A stretch of 60,702 nucleotides of DNA from the NCBI GenBank assembly GCA_003552585.1, contig PUNK01000038.1, positions 1 to 60,702 on the forward strand, in the 5' to 3' direction. The notes under the pieces were generated by a model that did not search any database, was not told where the DNA came from, and saw nothing but the letters and a program-made list of their open reading frames with translations. Source of the DNA: Thermoplasmata archaeon (GTDB taxonomy: Archaea > Thermoplasmatota > Thermoplasmata > Halarchaeoplasmatales > Halarchaeoplasmataceae). Within the stretch, counting starts at the first letter, position 1, and each line of letters starts with the position of its first letter. Positions 1 through 8,049 of this stretch are shown here, one piece after another. The translations under genes and the position numbers were made by a program.

Positions 1-642
1 AAAAAACTATGTTCGCTCGCCTTCTCTTCTATTATTCTCCTAGCGGTTTTTTCTTCAGGATGCATAGATATAAGATTTAACTCGGACGAGGAGAGATTAA
101 CCGCAAAGACAACGTTTCAACTAGCTTTTGAAGATGCGAATGAAAGCATGGAAAGAAAACTGACTGTAGAGGAAGTAAGGATAGGACAGATATGGGGTAG
201 CGCTAATAACGACGGATACGGTAAACGATGGCATTGTTCGTTTAGCATCCCAAAAAATCATACTCATAGGATAGGTTTTGATTATACCATCTATGAGGAT
301 GAGTCCATTGAATTAATAAATAAAAAAACATCTCAGATAAACAATGGAAATCCCATTGAAAATTGGACCATCGACAGCGACGAAGCAGTCGAGATCGCAA
401 AGCAAGAATCACAGATTGAATCGTACCTGGATGAATATCCCCGTGCTGGTTTGAGGATGGATTTGATGATGTGGGAGAGACGACTACCAGATGGTAGAGA
501 AAACCCTAATCGGGATTCTGCTACCTGGGTGATCGGTTGGGAGTATATGGGAGGTATGTTCGAAGATCCGGCACACGCTCAGGTATTTATCAACGCCAAT
601 ACAGGGGAGGTGCTTTATGCCGATGCAGACATTCTCACCTAA
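1..642 (+). CDS. Probable lipoprotein, 5' end outside window; PepSY-like C-terminus
   Basis: The reading frame is open from base 1, so the true start lies just upstream and the first in-window ATG (148) is internal. The first in-frame residues form a classical lipoprotein signal: Lys-Lys, a hydrophobic stretch, then a lipobox ending F-S-S-G-C with the Cys at codon 21. The mature part (about 190 residues) would sit outside the membrane, anchored by lipid. The last 20 residues (VFINANTGEVLYAD) look like the end of a PepSY-type domain. No enzymatic motif is visible. The gene is followed by a stem-loop with a T run. Export is seen from the signal; function is unknown. Confidence 0.7.
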   Translation, partial: KKLCSLAFSSIILLAVFSSGCIDIRFNSDEERLTAKTTFQLAFEDANESMERKLTVEEVRIGQIWGSANNDGYGKRWHCSFSIPKNHTHRIGFDYTIYEDESIELINKKTSQINNGNPIENWTIDSDEAVEIAKQESQIESYLDEYPRAGLRMDLMMWERRLPDGRENPNRDSATWVIGWEYMGGMFEDPAHAQVFINANTGEVLYADADILT

Positions 643-664
643 AGTGTCTGCGAAAAATCATTAT

Positions 665-703
665 CAAATTCATACTAAAACAAAAATATGAATTTGTTTT
701 TTT
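665..703 (+). terminator. Stem-loop plus T7 terminator behind the lipoprotein gene
   Basis: A perfect 10-bp stem (CAAATTCATA at 665-674 pairing with TATGAATTTG at 687-696) closes a 12-base A-rich loop and is followed directly by seven Ts (697-703). It lies 22 bases after the stop of the lipoprotein gene. Archaeal termination usually needs only the T run, so the stem may also serve 3'-end stability. Confidence 0.65.
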
Positions 704-845
704 AGATATTGATTTTCAATTAAATTTTGACGAAATGTTTGTAGGATAATATAGATGATTTGACCGAAGATACTTGAAAAGAGCTTCTTTTTTGTTCGTT
801 AGAGGTTAACACAAATCTAATAAATGTAGAAATCGATGGATATGC

Positions 846-1682
846 ATGGCCGGAATCATATTTCTGAAAACTGGAGACCTTAAAGCGGTTGAAGAATTTT
901 ACTGTAAAGGATTAGATATGGAACTATGGATTGACCAGGGAACTTGTAAGATATTAAAACATGATAATCTTTTACTGGGTTTTTGCAAAGGGGAAGAACC
1001 GGAAAGAGAAGGAGTTATAACGTTCTTTTATGAGAACAAGGAAAAAGTCGACGAAATGTACGGTAGATTAAAGGATATAGCAGAGGCACCACCTGTAGAA
1101 AATGAAAGATATAATATATATCACTTCTATGCTAGGGATCTCGAAGGGCGGGCTATCGAGTTTCAAACTTTTCTGCACGAATTAAAACCTTATTCTGATG
1201 GGGATTCTCTTCTCAGAGAACGCAGGAGTGTTCGCTACTATACTGATAAAAAAGTGGCCCGTAAAACATTCATTGATCTGATCGAATTGTGCAGGTTTGC
1301 ACCTACCTCTAAAAATTCACAATCGTATTACTTTGTACCGATATATGAGAAGGAATTACAAGAGGAGTTGGCTTCCGAGAGGGGACGGTCCAGCGAACCT
1401 ATAGTTCGGGCACCCATGGCGGTCGCTATCTGTTCGAACCCGGAGCTTTCAAAAAGGCATGTTCAGGACGGTTGTATCGCTGCTTATCACTTCATGTTGG
1501 CCGCAGCCCTATATGGACTGGGGACATGTTGGATAGCGGACATGGATAGAGAAATTGTAAAGAATATGTTGAAAATCCCTCAAGAACATTACGTCGTTAC
1601 CGTCACGCCTCTAGGTCATCCCGAAGAGATCCCCGACACCCCAAAAAGAAAGCCTGCCGAATATTTTATTAAGGAACGGTAA
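846..1682 (+). CDS. VOC (glyoxalase-like) domain fused to a compact nitroreductase
   Basis: A 278-residue cytoplasmic fusion. Residues 1-112 read as one VOC/glyoxalase-fold unit (starts GIIFLKTGDLKAVEEFYCKGLD, ends DLEGRAIEFQTF, the usual last strand of VOC modules). Residues 122-278 are a short nitroreductase-family domain: RERRSVRYY (125-132) and APTSKNSQ (152-159) are the FMN phosphate and isoalloxazine contact regions, and GLGTCWI (224-230) is the conserved late motif. Compact nitroreductases of this type bind FMN and act on unknown quinone-like or electrophilic substrates. The VOC half could supply the substrate pocket. The ATG start has no strong Shine-Dalgarno; an AT-rich promoter-like stretch precedes it. 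The substrate cannot be inferred. Confidence 0.8.
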   Translation: MAGIIFLKTGDLKAVEEFYCKGLDMELWIDQGTCKILKHDNLLLGFCKGEEPEREGVITFFYENKEKVDEMYGRLKDIAEAPPVENERYNIYHFYARDLEGRAIEFQTFLHELKPYSDGDSLLRERRSVRYYTDKKVARKTFIDLIELCRFAPTSKNSQSYYFVPIYEKELQEELASERGRSSEPIVRAPMAVAICSNPELSKRHVQDGCIAAYHFMLAAALYGLGTCWIADMDREIVKNMLKIPQEHYVVTVTPLGHPEEIPDTPKRKPAEYFIKER

Positions 1683-1695
1683 GATAGACATCTTC

Positions 1696-1863
1696 ATGAG
1701 CGGAAGGAATCTGATAGGTCTATTGCTTATACTATTGGGTGTATTTTGGATGCTTGATCGGGCAGGTATACTGAACTTGAGAGATTTTTTTGCCCCCATC
1801 GCGATAATCGTTCTGGGAGTTTACCTACTATGGCCAAAAAAATGGGATAAGTTGTTGAAATAG
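1696..1863 (+). CDS. Small two-helix membrane protein (LiaI/DUF5668-like)
   Basis: A 55-residue frame starting at ATG 1696, 13 bases after the nitroreductase stop. It encodes two hydrophobic helices: NLIGLLLILLGVFWML, then an AGILN turn, then FFAPIAIIVLGVYLLW, and a basic tail KKWDKLLK. The pattern (I-L-L-G-V-x-x-x-L-D-x-x-G-I-L ... L-G-x-Y-L-L-W) resembles the transmembrane module shared by LiaI/LiaF and DUF5668 proteins, which are typically envelope-stress or membrane-organising proteins. It ends 1 base before the stop of the convergent Ogg2 gene. Likely translated with the upstream gene. Function is inferred only from this resemblance. Confidence 0.6.
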   Translation: MSGRNLIGLLLILLGVFWMLDRAGILNLRDFFAPIAIIVLGVYLLWPKKWDKLLK

Positions 1864-1864
1864 G

Positions 1865-2515
1865 TCATTTAAAAATCTCACCTGTCTCCCTATACCAAAG
1901 GAGTAGATCTAAATGCTGTAAAGGGATGTCTATATGATCAGCGAACTCTCTTAGCCTCTCTTCGATGATCAAGTATCTCTTTTTATTGAGATTTTCAGGA
2001 ACCTTTTCTATCACATTTAACCTGCTCATGTTTCTCAATATGTGTCTATCTAATATGGCAAGGTCATCACCCTTTCCGATATTTCTCAAAAAGTGACTTG
2101 CTTCTTTATAGCCTAACCCTTTTACGTTATCCACTAACCATTCCCTCGCATCATAAGGATCGGAGAAATTAGATATTTTTTCTTTGAGGGACACTTCATC
2201 ATTTTCGATAAATTTCTCTCTTGCTTCGATCACATATCTCGCTTTATTATTTCTGAATCTCACTCTTTTGATTCGATCGGACAATTCCTTATGCTCGGCG
2301 TTGATCAGTCTGTTTTCATCCCTCAAATTTTTGACCGTTTCCCAGCAAACTTTAGCCTTGGACTGGGGTGTGAACAAACAGAAAACCATCTCCTCAAATA
2401 TCCTATCTTCGCTACCTTTTTCCCAAAGTTCGGCGAATTCCTGCAGTCTTTTTTCGATATCTTGTTTTATCTCTTGATATGATCCCTTCAACTGATTTAT
2501 ATTGCTTTCATCCAT
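1865..2515 (-). CDS. ogg: N-glycosylase/DNA lyase, archaeal Ogg2 family (8-oxoguanine repair)
   Basis: A 216-residue helix-hairpin-helix DNA glycosylase of the MjaOgg type, which removes 8-oxoguanine and then cuts the abasic site. The hairpin VKGLGYKEASHFLRN (131-145) contains the expected Schiff-base lysine K137, and LAILDRHIL (152-160) contains the catalytic D156. The C-terminus HLDLLLWYRETGEIFK is the short Ogg2 ending, with a terminal Lys that in this family contributes to base recognition. No FeS cysteines are present, unlike Nth. Length matches the family (about 205-220). It reads in the same direction as the fRMsr/AhpD genes upstream, so all three may form a unit for oxidative damage. 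Confidence 0.9.
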   Translation of the reverse strand: MDESNINQLKGSYQEIKQDIEKRLQEFAELWEKGSEDRIFEEMVFCLFTPQSKAKVCWETVKNLRDENRLINAEHKELSDRIKRVRFRNNKARYVIEAREKFIENDEVSLKEKISNFSDPYDAREWLVDNVKGLGYKEASHFLRNIGKGDDLAILDRHILRNMSRLNVIEKVPENLNKKRYLIIEERLREFADHIDIPLQHLDLLLWYRETGEIFK

Positions 2516-2537
2516 ATATTATCACACAGGTCTTAAG

Positions 2538-3017
2538 CTATCTTTCATCGAGACCTACTCGCTGATCAATTTCCCCGATGACGTCAGCGATCGATTCTAG
2601 CAACTCCCTATCGCTCTTAGATATAGAACCTTTTTCGTGAGAATCTATATCTAATTCTCCAATAAACTTATCTTCTTTGAATATCGGAACCACTATCTCT
2701 GACTTCACTTTCAAACTACAGGCCAGATAGTTATCTTCTTTATCGACGTCTTGGATAACAAAGGTCTCTCTCTTTTCAGCTACCTGTCCACATACACCAT
2801 CACCGAATGCTATACGCCTGTGTTCGGTCGACTCCCCAACGTAAGGTCCTAGGATCAGTTCTTTTTCTCTATCATCGACCAAATAAAATCCTACCCAGTC
2901 AAAATGTGAAAACTTTTCCTCTAAAAGTTTAGCTATCCTTTTTAATTTCTCTTCAAATCTGATATGAGACTTTGCAATGTCCTTCACACTCTTCATGATT
3001 TTTTCATATTCCTCCAT
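2538..3017 (-). CDS. GAF-domain free methionine-R-sulfoxide reductase (fRMsr-like)
   Basis: A 160-residue single GAF domain. The start at 3017 (MEEYEKIMK) is preferred over an upstream GTG/ATG extension because it lies 4 bases behind the stop of the preceding gene. Motifs of fRMsr are present: FDWVGFYLV (39-47), GVCG (C76), YLAC (C100, matching the E. coli catalytic Cys118) and SEIVVPI. The third cysteine of the E. coli enzyme (Cys84) is replaced by H66, so recycling must use C76/C100 and an external thiol. The neighbour encodes an AhpD-like CxxC protein that could be that partner (inference). Cytoplasmic. Confidence 0.8.
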   Translation of the reverse strand: MEEYEKIMKSVKDIAKSHIRFEEKLKRIAKLLEEKFSHFDWVGFYLVDDREKELILGPYVGESTEHRRIAFGDGVCGQVAEKRETFVIQDVDKEDNYLACSLKVKSEIVVPIFKEDKFIGELDIDSHEKGSISKSDRELLESIADVIGEIDQRVGLDER

Positions 3018-3021
3018 AATA

Positions 3022-3372
3022 TCAGTCTTCCATCGAATTCCACATCTCGAACACTCGTCGAACGTGAGGGATGGTGATCGAACCACCGACCACCATGGCT
3101 ATCGACATGGCCTCACGTAATTCACCTTCACCGAGACCTTCTTCTTTACACCTGATGAGGTGGTAGGATATGCAGTCATCACACCTCAAAACTGTTGAGG
3201 ATACAAGTCCAAGCAGCTCCTTGGTCTTAACATCGAGTTCTCCTTTTTGGTATACCTGAGTATCGATATTCAAGAATCTCTTCATCTCCAGGTCTGCATA
3301 GTTCTCCATCAAATCTTTTAGCTCTGCTCTTCTTTTTCTGAAAGAAGTGATCTTAGGATCTTTATTTTCCAT
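3022..3372 (-). CDS. AhpD-like carboxymuconolactone decarboxylase family protein
   Basis: A 116-residue all-helical protein starting at ATG 3372 (MENKDPKITSF). The frame is open 30 codons further upstream, but that extension is hydrophobic and atypical. The AhpD signature E-x11-C-x2-C-x3-H is complete: E52, C64, C67 and H71 (CDDCISYH). In AhpD this is the thiol site that transfers electrons to peroxiredoxin. Here no ahpC is adjacent. The fRMsr gene follows with a 4-base gap, which suggests a shared transcript and possibly a redox partnership. It diverges from purH across 115 bases. Confidence 0.85.
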   Translation of the reverse strand: MENKDPKITSFRKRRAELKDLMENYADLEMKRFLNIDTQVYQKGELDVKTKELLGLVSSTVLRCDDCISYHLIRCKEEGLGEGELREAMSIAMVVGGSITIPHVRRVFEMWNSMED

Positions 3373-3487
3373 GATCTCGATAACATCGAAGGTATAATAA
3401 AGATTTATGTTGACTATGATGACCCTTATTTTGAATCTAAAACTCTCAGTAAAGCTTATCAAACAGTCTTACATTGAGGTTGGATTG

Positions 3488-5026
3488 GTGCTATCTTTGA
3501 AAAAAAACGCACTTCTCAGCGTATACAACAAAGAAGGGTTGATCCCCTTCGCAGAGGGCTTGTCGAGGAACGACTACCGGATAATATCTTCTGGGGGTAC
3601 CGCAGCCTTGCTGGAGGAAAACGAGATACCGGTCATGAGGACCAAAGATGTGACCGATTTTCCTGAGATACTGGGTGGTAGGGTAAAAACTCTGCACCCA
3701 AAGATACACGGGGGCATCCTTTTCGAGCTCGGTAAACACGAGAAAGATATCGAGGAGCATGCTTTACCTCGGATAGATCTGGTCTGTGTCGATCTTTATC
3801 CGTTCAAAAAAGTGGTGGATGGAGAACATGAATTGAGAGATGCCGTTGAAAAGATAGATATCGGCGGTGTTGCACTATTGAGGGCCGCAGCAAAGAACCA
3901 TGAGCGGGTCACGGTTGTATCGTCCATAGGTCAGTATGAACGTATACTGGATGAGTTAAGAAATGAGGGGGAGGTAAGTGAAGATCTTCGAAAGGAACTT
4001 GCAGTTCTAGCTTTCGAAAAGACCGCCGGATACGACGCAGTGATATATGACTATTTCCAGAAGAGGTTTATGGGAGATAAATTTCCAACTAGTTACCATC
4101 TGATGGGAGATAAGGTGCAAACACTACGTTATGGTGAGAACCCCAATCAGGATGCAGCCCTTTACCGAACAGAATGGACCAGCGAGAGTTCGGTAATGAA
4201 GGCTAGGAAACTGCATGGTAAATCACTCTCTTACAATAACATACTCGACCTTGATGCTGCTCTGGATATGGTAAAGGATTTTTCAGAACCGACTGTCGCC
4301 GCAGTTAAACACACCAACCCGTCGGGCATAGCCTCATCTGACGACTTGACCGAGGCTTACAAGATGGCTTATGAATGTGATCCGATATCCATTTTTGGCG
4401 GGATCGTTGCTGCAAATAGGCGGATTCCGATGGAGATGGCTGAAGAGATGAACGAAATATTTTTAGAGGCCGTTATAGCACCGGGATATGAGGATGAAGC
4501 CGTTGAGATACTAAAGAACAGGAAGAATATCAGGATAATGGACCTAGATAAGTGGGATCCAGAACCACAAGGATTCGTTTATCTTAAAGTGGCGGAAGGG
4601 CTTTTGGTGCAGGATCGAAACTCTAAAAGACTGGATATGGACGACGTTGAAGTCGTCAGCGAAAGAGAACCTACTGAAGATGAACTAAAGGCTATGGAGT
4701 TCAGCTGGAAGGCCGTAAAGCACGTAAAATCGAATGCCATCGTCTTCGCAAGACCCGATCACACAGTGGGAATCGGAGCGGGACAGATGAGCAGGGTCGA
4801 TTCAGTGCGTATAGCACACATGAAAGCCCGATCTCCCACTGAGGGATGCGCCATGGCCTCCGATGCTTTCTTCCCTTTCCGAGACGCTATAGATGCGGCA
4901 GCTGAAGCAGGTATTTCCACTGTAATACAACCGGGCGGTTCGATCAGGGATGAAGAGGTCATAGAGGCAGTCAACGAGCATGATATGAGCATGGTATTCA
5001 CAGGTTACAGGGTGTTCAAACATTGA
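3488..5026 (+). CDS. purH: Bifunctional AICAR transformylase / IMP cyclohydrolase
   Basis: Catalyses the last two steps of IMP synthesis, using 10-formyl-tetrahydrofolate. 512 residues, the usual length. The N-terminal MGS-like cyclohydrolase has ALLSVYNKEGL, SSGGTAALL, FPEILGGRVKTLHPKIHGG. The transformylase half has LRYGENPNQDAALY, KHTNPSGIA and the C-terminal AAEAGISTVIQPGGSIRD. I place the start at GTG 3488, with GAGGT (3476-3480) 7 bases upstream. An in-frame ATG at 3407 would add 27 residues unlike PurH. The stop overlaps the folC start (TTGA). Many archaea use PurP/PurO instead, so a folate-dependent PurH is informative about cofactors. Confidence 0.95.
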   Translation: MLSLKKNALLSVYNKEGLIPFAEGLSRNDYRIISSGGTAALLEENEIPVMRTKDVTDFPEILGGRVKTLHPKIHGGILFELGKHEKDIEEHALPRIDLVCVDLYPFKKVVDGEHELRDAVEKIDIGGVALLRAAAKNHERVTVVSSIGQYERILDELRNEGEVSEDLRKELAVLAFEKTAGYDAVIYDYFQKRFMGDKFPTSYHLMGDKVQTLRYGENPNQDAALYRTEWTSESSVMKARKLHGKSLSYNNILDLDAALDMVKDFSEPTVAAVKHTNPSGIASSDDLTEAYKMAYECDPISIFGGIVAANRRIPMEMAEEMNEIFLEAVIAPGYEDEAVEILKNRKNIRIMDLDKWDPEPQGFVYLKVAEGLLVQDRNSKRLDMDDVEVVSEREPTEDELKAMEFSWKAVKHVKSNAIVFARPDHTVGIGAGQMSRVDSVRIAHMKARSPTEGCAMASDAFFPFRDAIDAAAEAGISTVIQPGGSIRDEEVIEAVNEHDMSMVFTGYRVFKH

Positions 5027-6300
5027 AATATGATAGAGGTAAGCCAGAAGATTATCTTTATTCTTTGAAGAGAAAGGGAGTTAAACTTGGTCTAGATAAG
5101 ATAAGAGAGTTTCTTTCATCACTCGGTGATCCTCAAAAGGATTTCGACTCAGTTATAGTAGGAGGGACGAATGGAAAAGGCTCGGTTTGTAACATGGTTT
5201 CAAATGTGCTCCATGAAGTCGGTTACGACACGGGGATGTACATATCCCCCCATCTAGCATATTTCGAGGAGAGGATCAGTGTAAACGGAGAATGGATCGG
5301 GCAGGATGAATTGTGGGACCTCATAGATGTCGTGAATCCCGTTTTGGAGAGCATAGAAAATAAGGATGTTAAAAAAAGACCTAGTTTTTTTGAAGTACTG
5401 ACAGCTATCGCCTTTCTCTATTTCTCAAAAAGAGGGGTTGATGTTGCCGTGCTCGAGGTAGGTATGGGAGGACGTTTGGATGCTACCAACGTTACAGAGC
5501 ATATCGCATCGGTCATCACAACAGTTGGTCTCGATCATATGGAACATCTTGGCGAGACTAAGGAAAAGATAGCATTTGAAAAGGCGGGTATAATCCACCG
5601 GGGGGACCATTTTGTTACTGGAGAAAAAGACGAAAAGATCACAGATTATTTTATGAGCATCTGTGAAGAACGCAACGCTGAATACAGTCATTCTCTTGAA
5701 AGGGAATATGATATCCTAAAAGAACCTCTTAGATTGAAGATGCCCGAGTACGGAGAATTCACCGTACCAGGCACCTCGAGATGGCAGGCTGAAAACGCTC
5801 TTACGGCGATCATGACCTTGGAGAGACTGGGAACGTCAGGTTACAATATAAGTAAAGAGAACATCAAAACGGGGTTGAGTAAGACGAATCTGCCCGGGAG
5901 GCTCGACACCATCTCCATAAACCCTTGGATAGTGATCGATTCAGCGCATAATGTACCTGGCATCAAGGCGTTGATGGATTCCCTCGACGAGATGGATTAT
6001 AACCGTCTTTTGTTAGTGATGGGTGTTTTAGAGGACAAGGACTATAAAGGGATGGCTGAGCTATTAAAATCAAAATGCGACCTTGTTTTTGCGGGAGAAC
6101 CCGTAAGCGATCGTAGTCTAGACAGTCGACTTCTGGCACAAGAATTCAAAGATTGCTGTAAGATCTCGACTTACAAGGAAGGATATAAGGCACTTGAAGC
6201 AGCCATAAAAAGGTGGGAGCCAGGAGATCTGATACTGGTTACTGGTTCGATATACTTTTTGGGAGATATAGTAAGAAAATGGGAGGAAGTGCTAAAATGA
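5023..6300 (+). CDS. folC: Folylpolyglutamate synthase / dihydrofolate synthase family
   Basis: A 425-residue Mur-ligase-like enzyme that adds glutamate to a pterin cofactor with ATP. The P-loop GGTNGKGSV lies near residue 48, and VLEVGMGGRLDATN near 145 is the FolC family hallmark. ISPHLAYFEERISVNG is the substrate region. The start codon is TTG, overlapping the purH stop as TTGA. The next gene overlaps by ATGA. Position behind purH fits a role in making polyglutamylated folate for the transformylase. With mptG in the same operon, a methanopterin-type substrate is also conceivable (inference). Confidence 0.92.
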   Translation: MKYDRGKPEDYLYSLKRKGVKLGLDKIREFLSSLGDPQKDFDSVIVGGTNGKGSVCNMVSNVLHEVGYDTGMYISPHLAYFEERISVNGEWIGQDELWDLIDVVNPVLESIENKDVKKRPSFFEVLTAIAFLYFSKRGVDVAVLEVGMGGRLDATNVTEHIASVITTVGLDHMEHLGETKEKIAFEKAGIIHRGDHFVTGEKDEKITDYFMSICEERNAEYSHSLEREYDILKEPLRLKMPEYGEFTVPGTSRWQAENALTAIMTLERLGTSGYNISKENIKTGLSKTNLPGRLDTISINPWIVIDSAHNVPGIKALMDSLDEMDYNRLLLVMGVLEDKDYKGMAELLKSKCDLVFAGEPVSDRSLDSRLLAQEFKDCCKISTYKEGYKALEAAIKRWEPGDLILVTGSIYFLGDIVRKWEEVLK

Positions 6301-6968
6301 AAGATATCGACTTTGGTGAGATGGTTACACGATTAAAAAGGCATTTTGATGTTGGGGCCTTTCCTGGAAAAGACCCTGATTCAGATGAGGTCCCTGACTC
6401 CGATCCTTTTCAAGTATTGATATCAACTATCCTTTCACAGCGTACTAAAGATATCAACACTCATAGAGCTTCTAAACTTCTTTTTGATCATTATCCCACT
6501 CCTAAAAAACTGGCGAATGCTCCTCTAGGAGAGATAAAAGAGCTGATACATTCTACCGGATTCTACAACGTTAAGGCAAAACGAGTAAAGGAGGTTGCAA
6601 AGATAATACATGAAGAATACGGCGATGAAGTGCCGAATGATATACGGGAATTACTTGATCTACCTGGCGTAGGAAGAAAAACCGCCAACTGTGTTCTTGT
6701 TTACGGCTTCGGTGAACCGGCCATTCCTGTTGATACACATGTACATCGTATCAGTAACAGGATGGGTCTCGTGAACTCCAAAGATCCTGATGAAACTGAA
6801 AGACAGCTATCGAACATAATACCTAGAAAGTACTGGATCGAGATAAATCGATTGATGGTTGTGTTCGGTAAAGATATATGTCAGCCCCGCATACCTAGAT
6901 GTGAGATCTGCCCATTGACCGATATGTGTGATTATTATGAAGAGGTGTATAGAAATGAAGATCGATGA
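6297..6968 (+). CDS. nth: Endonuclease III (thymine-glycol DNA glycosylase/AP lyase)
   Basis: 223 residues, starting at ATG 6297 inside the folC stop (ATGA). Removes oxidised pyrimidines and cuts the abasic site. The hairpin LLDLPGVGRKTANCV (119-133) carries catalytic K128, and PVDTHVHRI carries D146. The C-terminal 4Fe-4S loop is intact with spacing C-x6-C-x2-C-x5-C (CQPRIPRCEICPLTDMC). An upstream in-frame ATG at 6213 would put 28 non-homologous residues in front and is not favoured. It overlaps the next gene by 14 bases, so translation is probably coupled. Confidence 0.95.
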   Translation: MKDIDFGEMVTRLKRHFDVGAFPGKDPDSDEVPDSDPFQVLISTILSQRTKDINTHRASKLLFDHYPTPKKLANAPLGEIKELIHSTGFYNVKAKRVKEVAKIIHEEYGDEVPNDIRELLDLPGVGRKTANCVLVYGFGEPAIPVDTHVHRISNRMGLVNSKDPDETERQLSNIIPRKYWIEINRLMVVFGKDICQPRIPRCEICPLTDMCDYYEEVYRNEDR

Positions 6969-8049
6969 TGTGAAAACCTATCCAGTAACTATGGATAGAG
7001 ATGAAGTATTCAAGATAGCTACCGGCTCTTCCTTGGCTGCGGAAAATGTTCATGTTAAAATTTCAGCGGAGAACTACGAAGGGTGGGGAAACGCTAGTCC
7101 GAACAGTGTTACTGAAGAAACTACGGATTCGATACTCAAATCGTTGAACATCATGAAAAAAAAGGTGACTAGTAAAGAATTGGATATAGAGAAAATATGG
7201 AAAGAGATGACCGAGATATTTCCAAAAGATCCTGCTGCTGTAGCTGGACTAGATATAGCTTTAAACGATTTGAAGGGTAAACTGGAAGACAAACCTGTTT
7301 GCGGGCTCTATGGTGGAGAAAGAACGGGTGTGTTAACTGACAGAACGATCAGCATATGGCCTTACCAAGAGACTGTTGATCATGCTAAAAGATATGTGGA
7401 ACAAGGCTTCAAGGCTTTGAAAATGAAGATAGGACTTGATCTATTCGAAGATATCCGCAGAGTGCGTGCTGTCAGGGAAGAGGTGGGAGATTCTATCAGG
7501 ATATGGGTAGATGCGAATCAGGGATACAAGGTCGAGGAAGCCATAACCCTATGTGAGAAATTAGCTGATCTTGATGTTGAATTGATCGAACAGCCGGTCA
7601 ACAAGGACGATCTAGATGGTTTGAAAAGGGTGACCCATGAAAGCGCCATACCTATAATGGCGGATGAAGCTGTAAAGGACCATAATATGGCTGAGAAGAT
7701 ATGCAGTGAAGAGATAGCAGATATGGTGAACATCAAACTGATGAAATGCGGTGGGATCACCGGTGGGAGAAAAATAATCGAAGTTTTGGAGGAGTATGGT
7801 GTCGATGCAATGGTTGGATGTATGGGTGAGGATGTTCCTGCTATCGCTGCCGGTACACATCTGCATCTAACCAGCTCTCGGATAACACATGCTGATCTAG
7901 ATAGTCATTTTATGCTCCCTGATCGTATAGCCGGTGGATTAGATTTTAAAGAGGGATATCTATATGTGAGCGAAAAACCTGGCTTAGGCATAGATGTTTT
8001 CAAAGACAAGTTGGAAAGATACCGTTTGGATGTTGAGGTGGTAGATTGA
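6955..8049 (+). CDS. Enolase-superfamily dipeptide epimerase (possible N-acetyl-D-Glu racemase, DgcA-like)
   Basis: A 364-residue muconate-lactonizing-enzyme type protein. All catalytic elements are visible: KMKIG (K156-x-K158), metal ligands D186 (WVDANQGY), E212 (IEQPV) and D237 (MADEA), and the second base K261 (NIKLMKCGG). The late A-D-L-D-S-H-F motif is typical of the dipeptide epimerase branch. The start is ATG 6955, with GAGGTG at 6942-6947. A DUF1611 gene lies 935 bases away on the other strand. In marine bacteria and halophilic archaea the DUF1611 (DgcN) and epimerase-like (DgcA) pair converts D-Glu to N-acetyl-L-Glu, so that role is plausible. L-Ala-D/L-Glu epimerase remains the alternative. 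Confidence 0.88.
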   Translation: MKIDDVKTYPVTMDRDEVFKIATGSSLAAENVHVKISAENYEGWGNASPNSVTEETTDSILKSLNIMKKKVTSKELDIEKIWKEMTEIFPKDPAAVAGLDIALNDLKGKLEDKPVCGLYGGERTGVLTDRTISIWPYQETVDHAKRYVEQGFKALKMKIGLDLFEDIRRVRAVREEVGDSIRIWVDANQGYKVEEAITLCEKLADLDVELIEQPVNKDDLDGLKRVTHESAIPIMADEAVKDHNMAEKICSEEIADMVNIKLMKCGGITGGRKIIEVLEEYGVDAMVGCMGEDVPAIAAGTHLHLTSSRITHADLDSHFMLPDRIAGGLDFKEGYLYVSEKPGLGIDVFKDKLERYRLDVEVVD

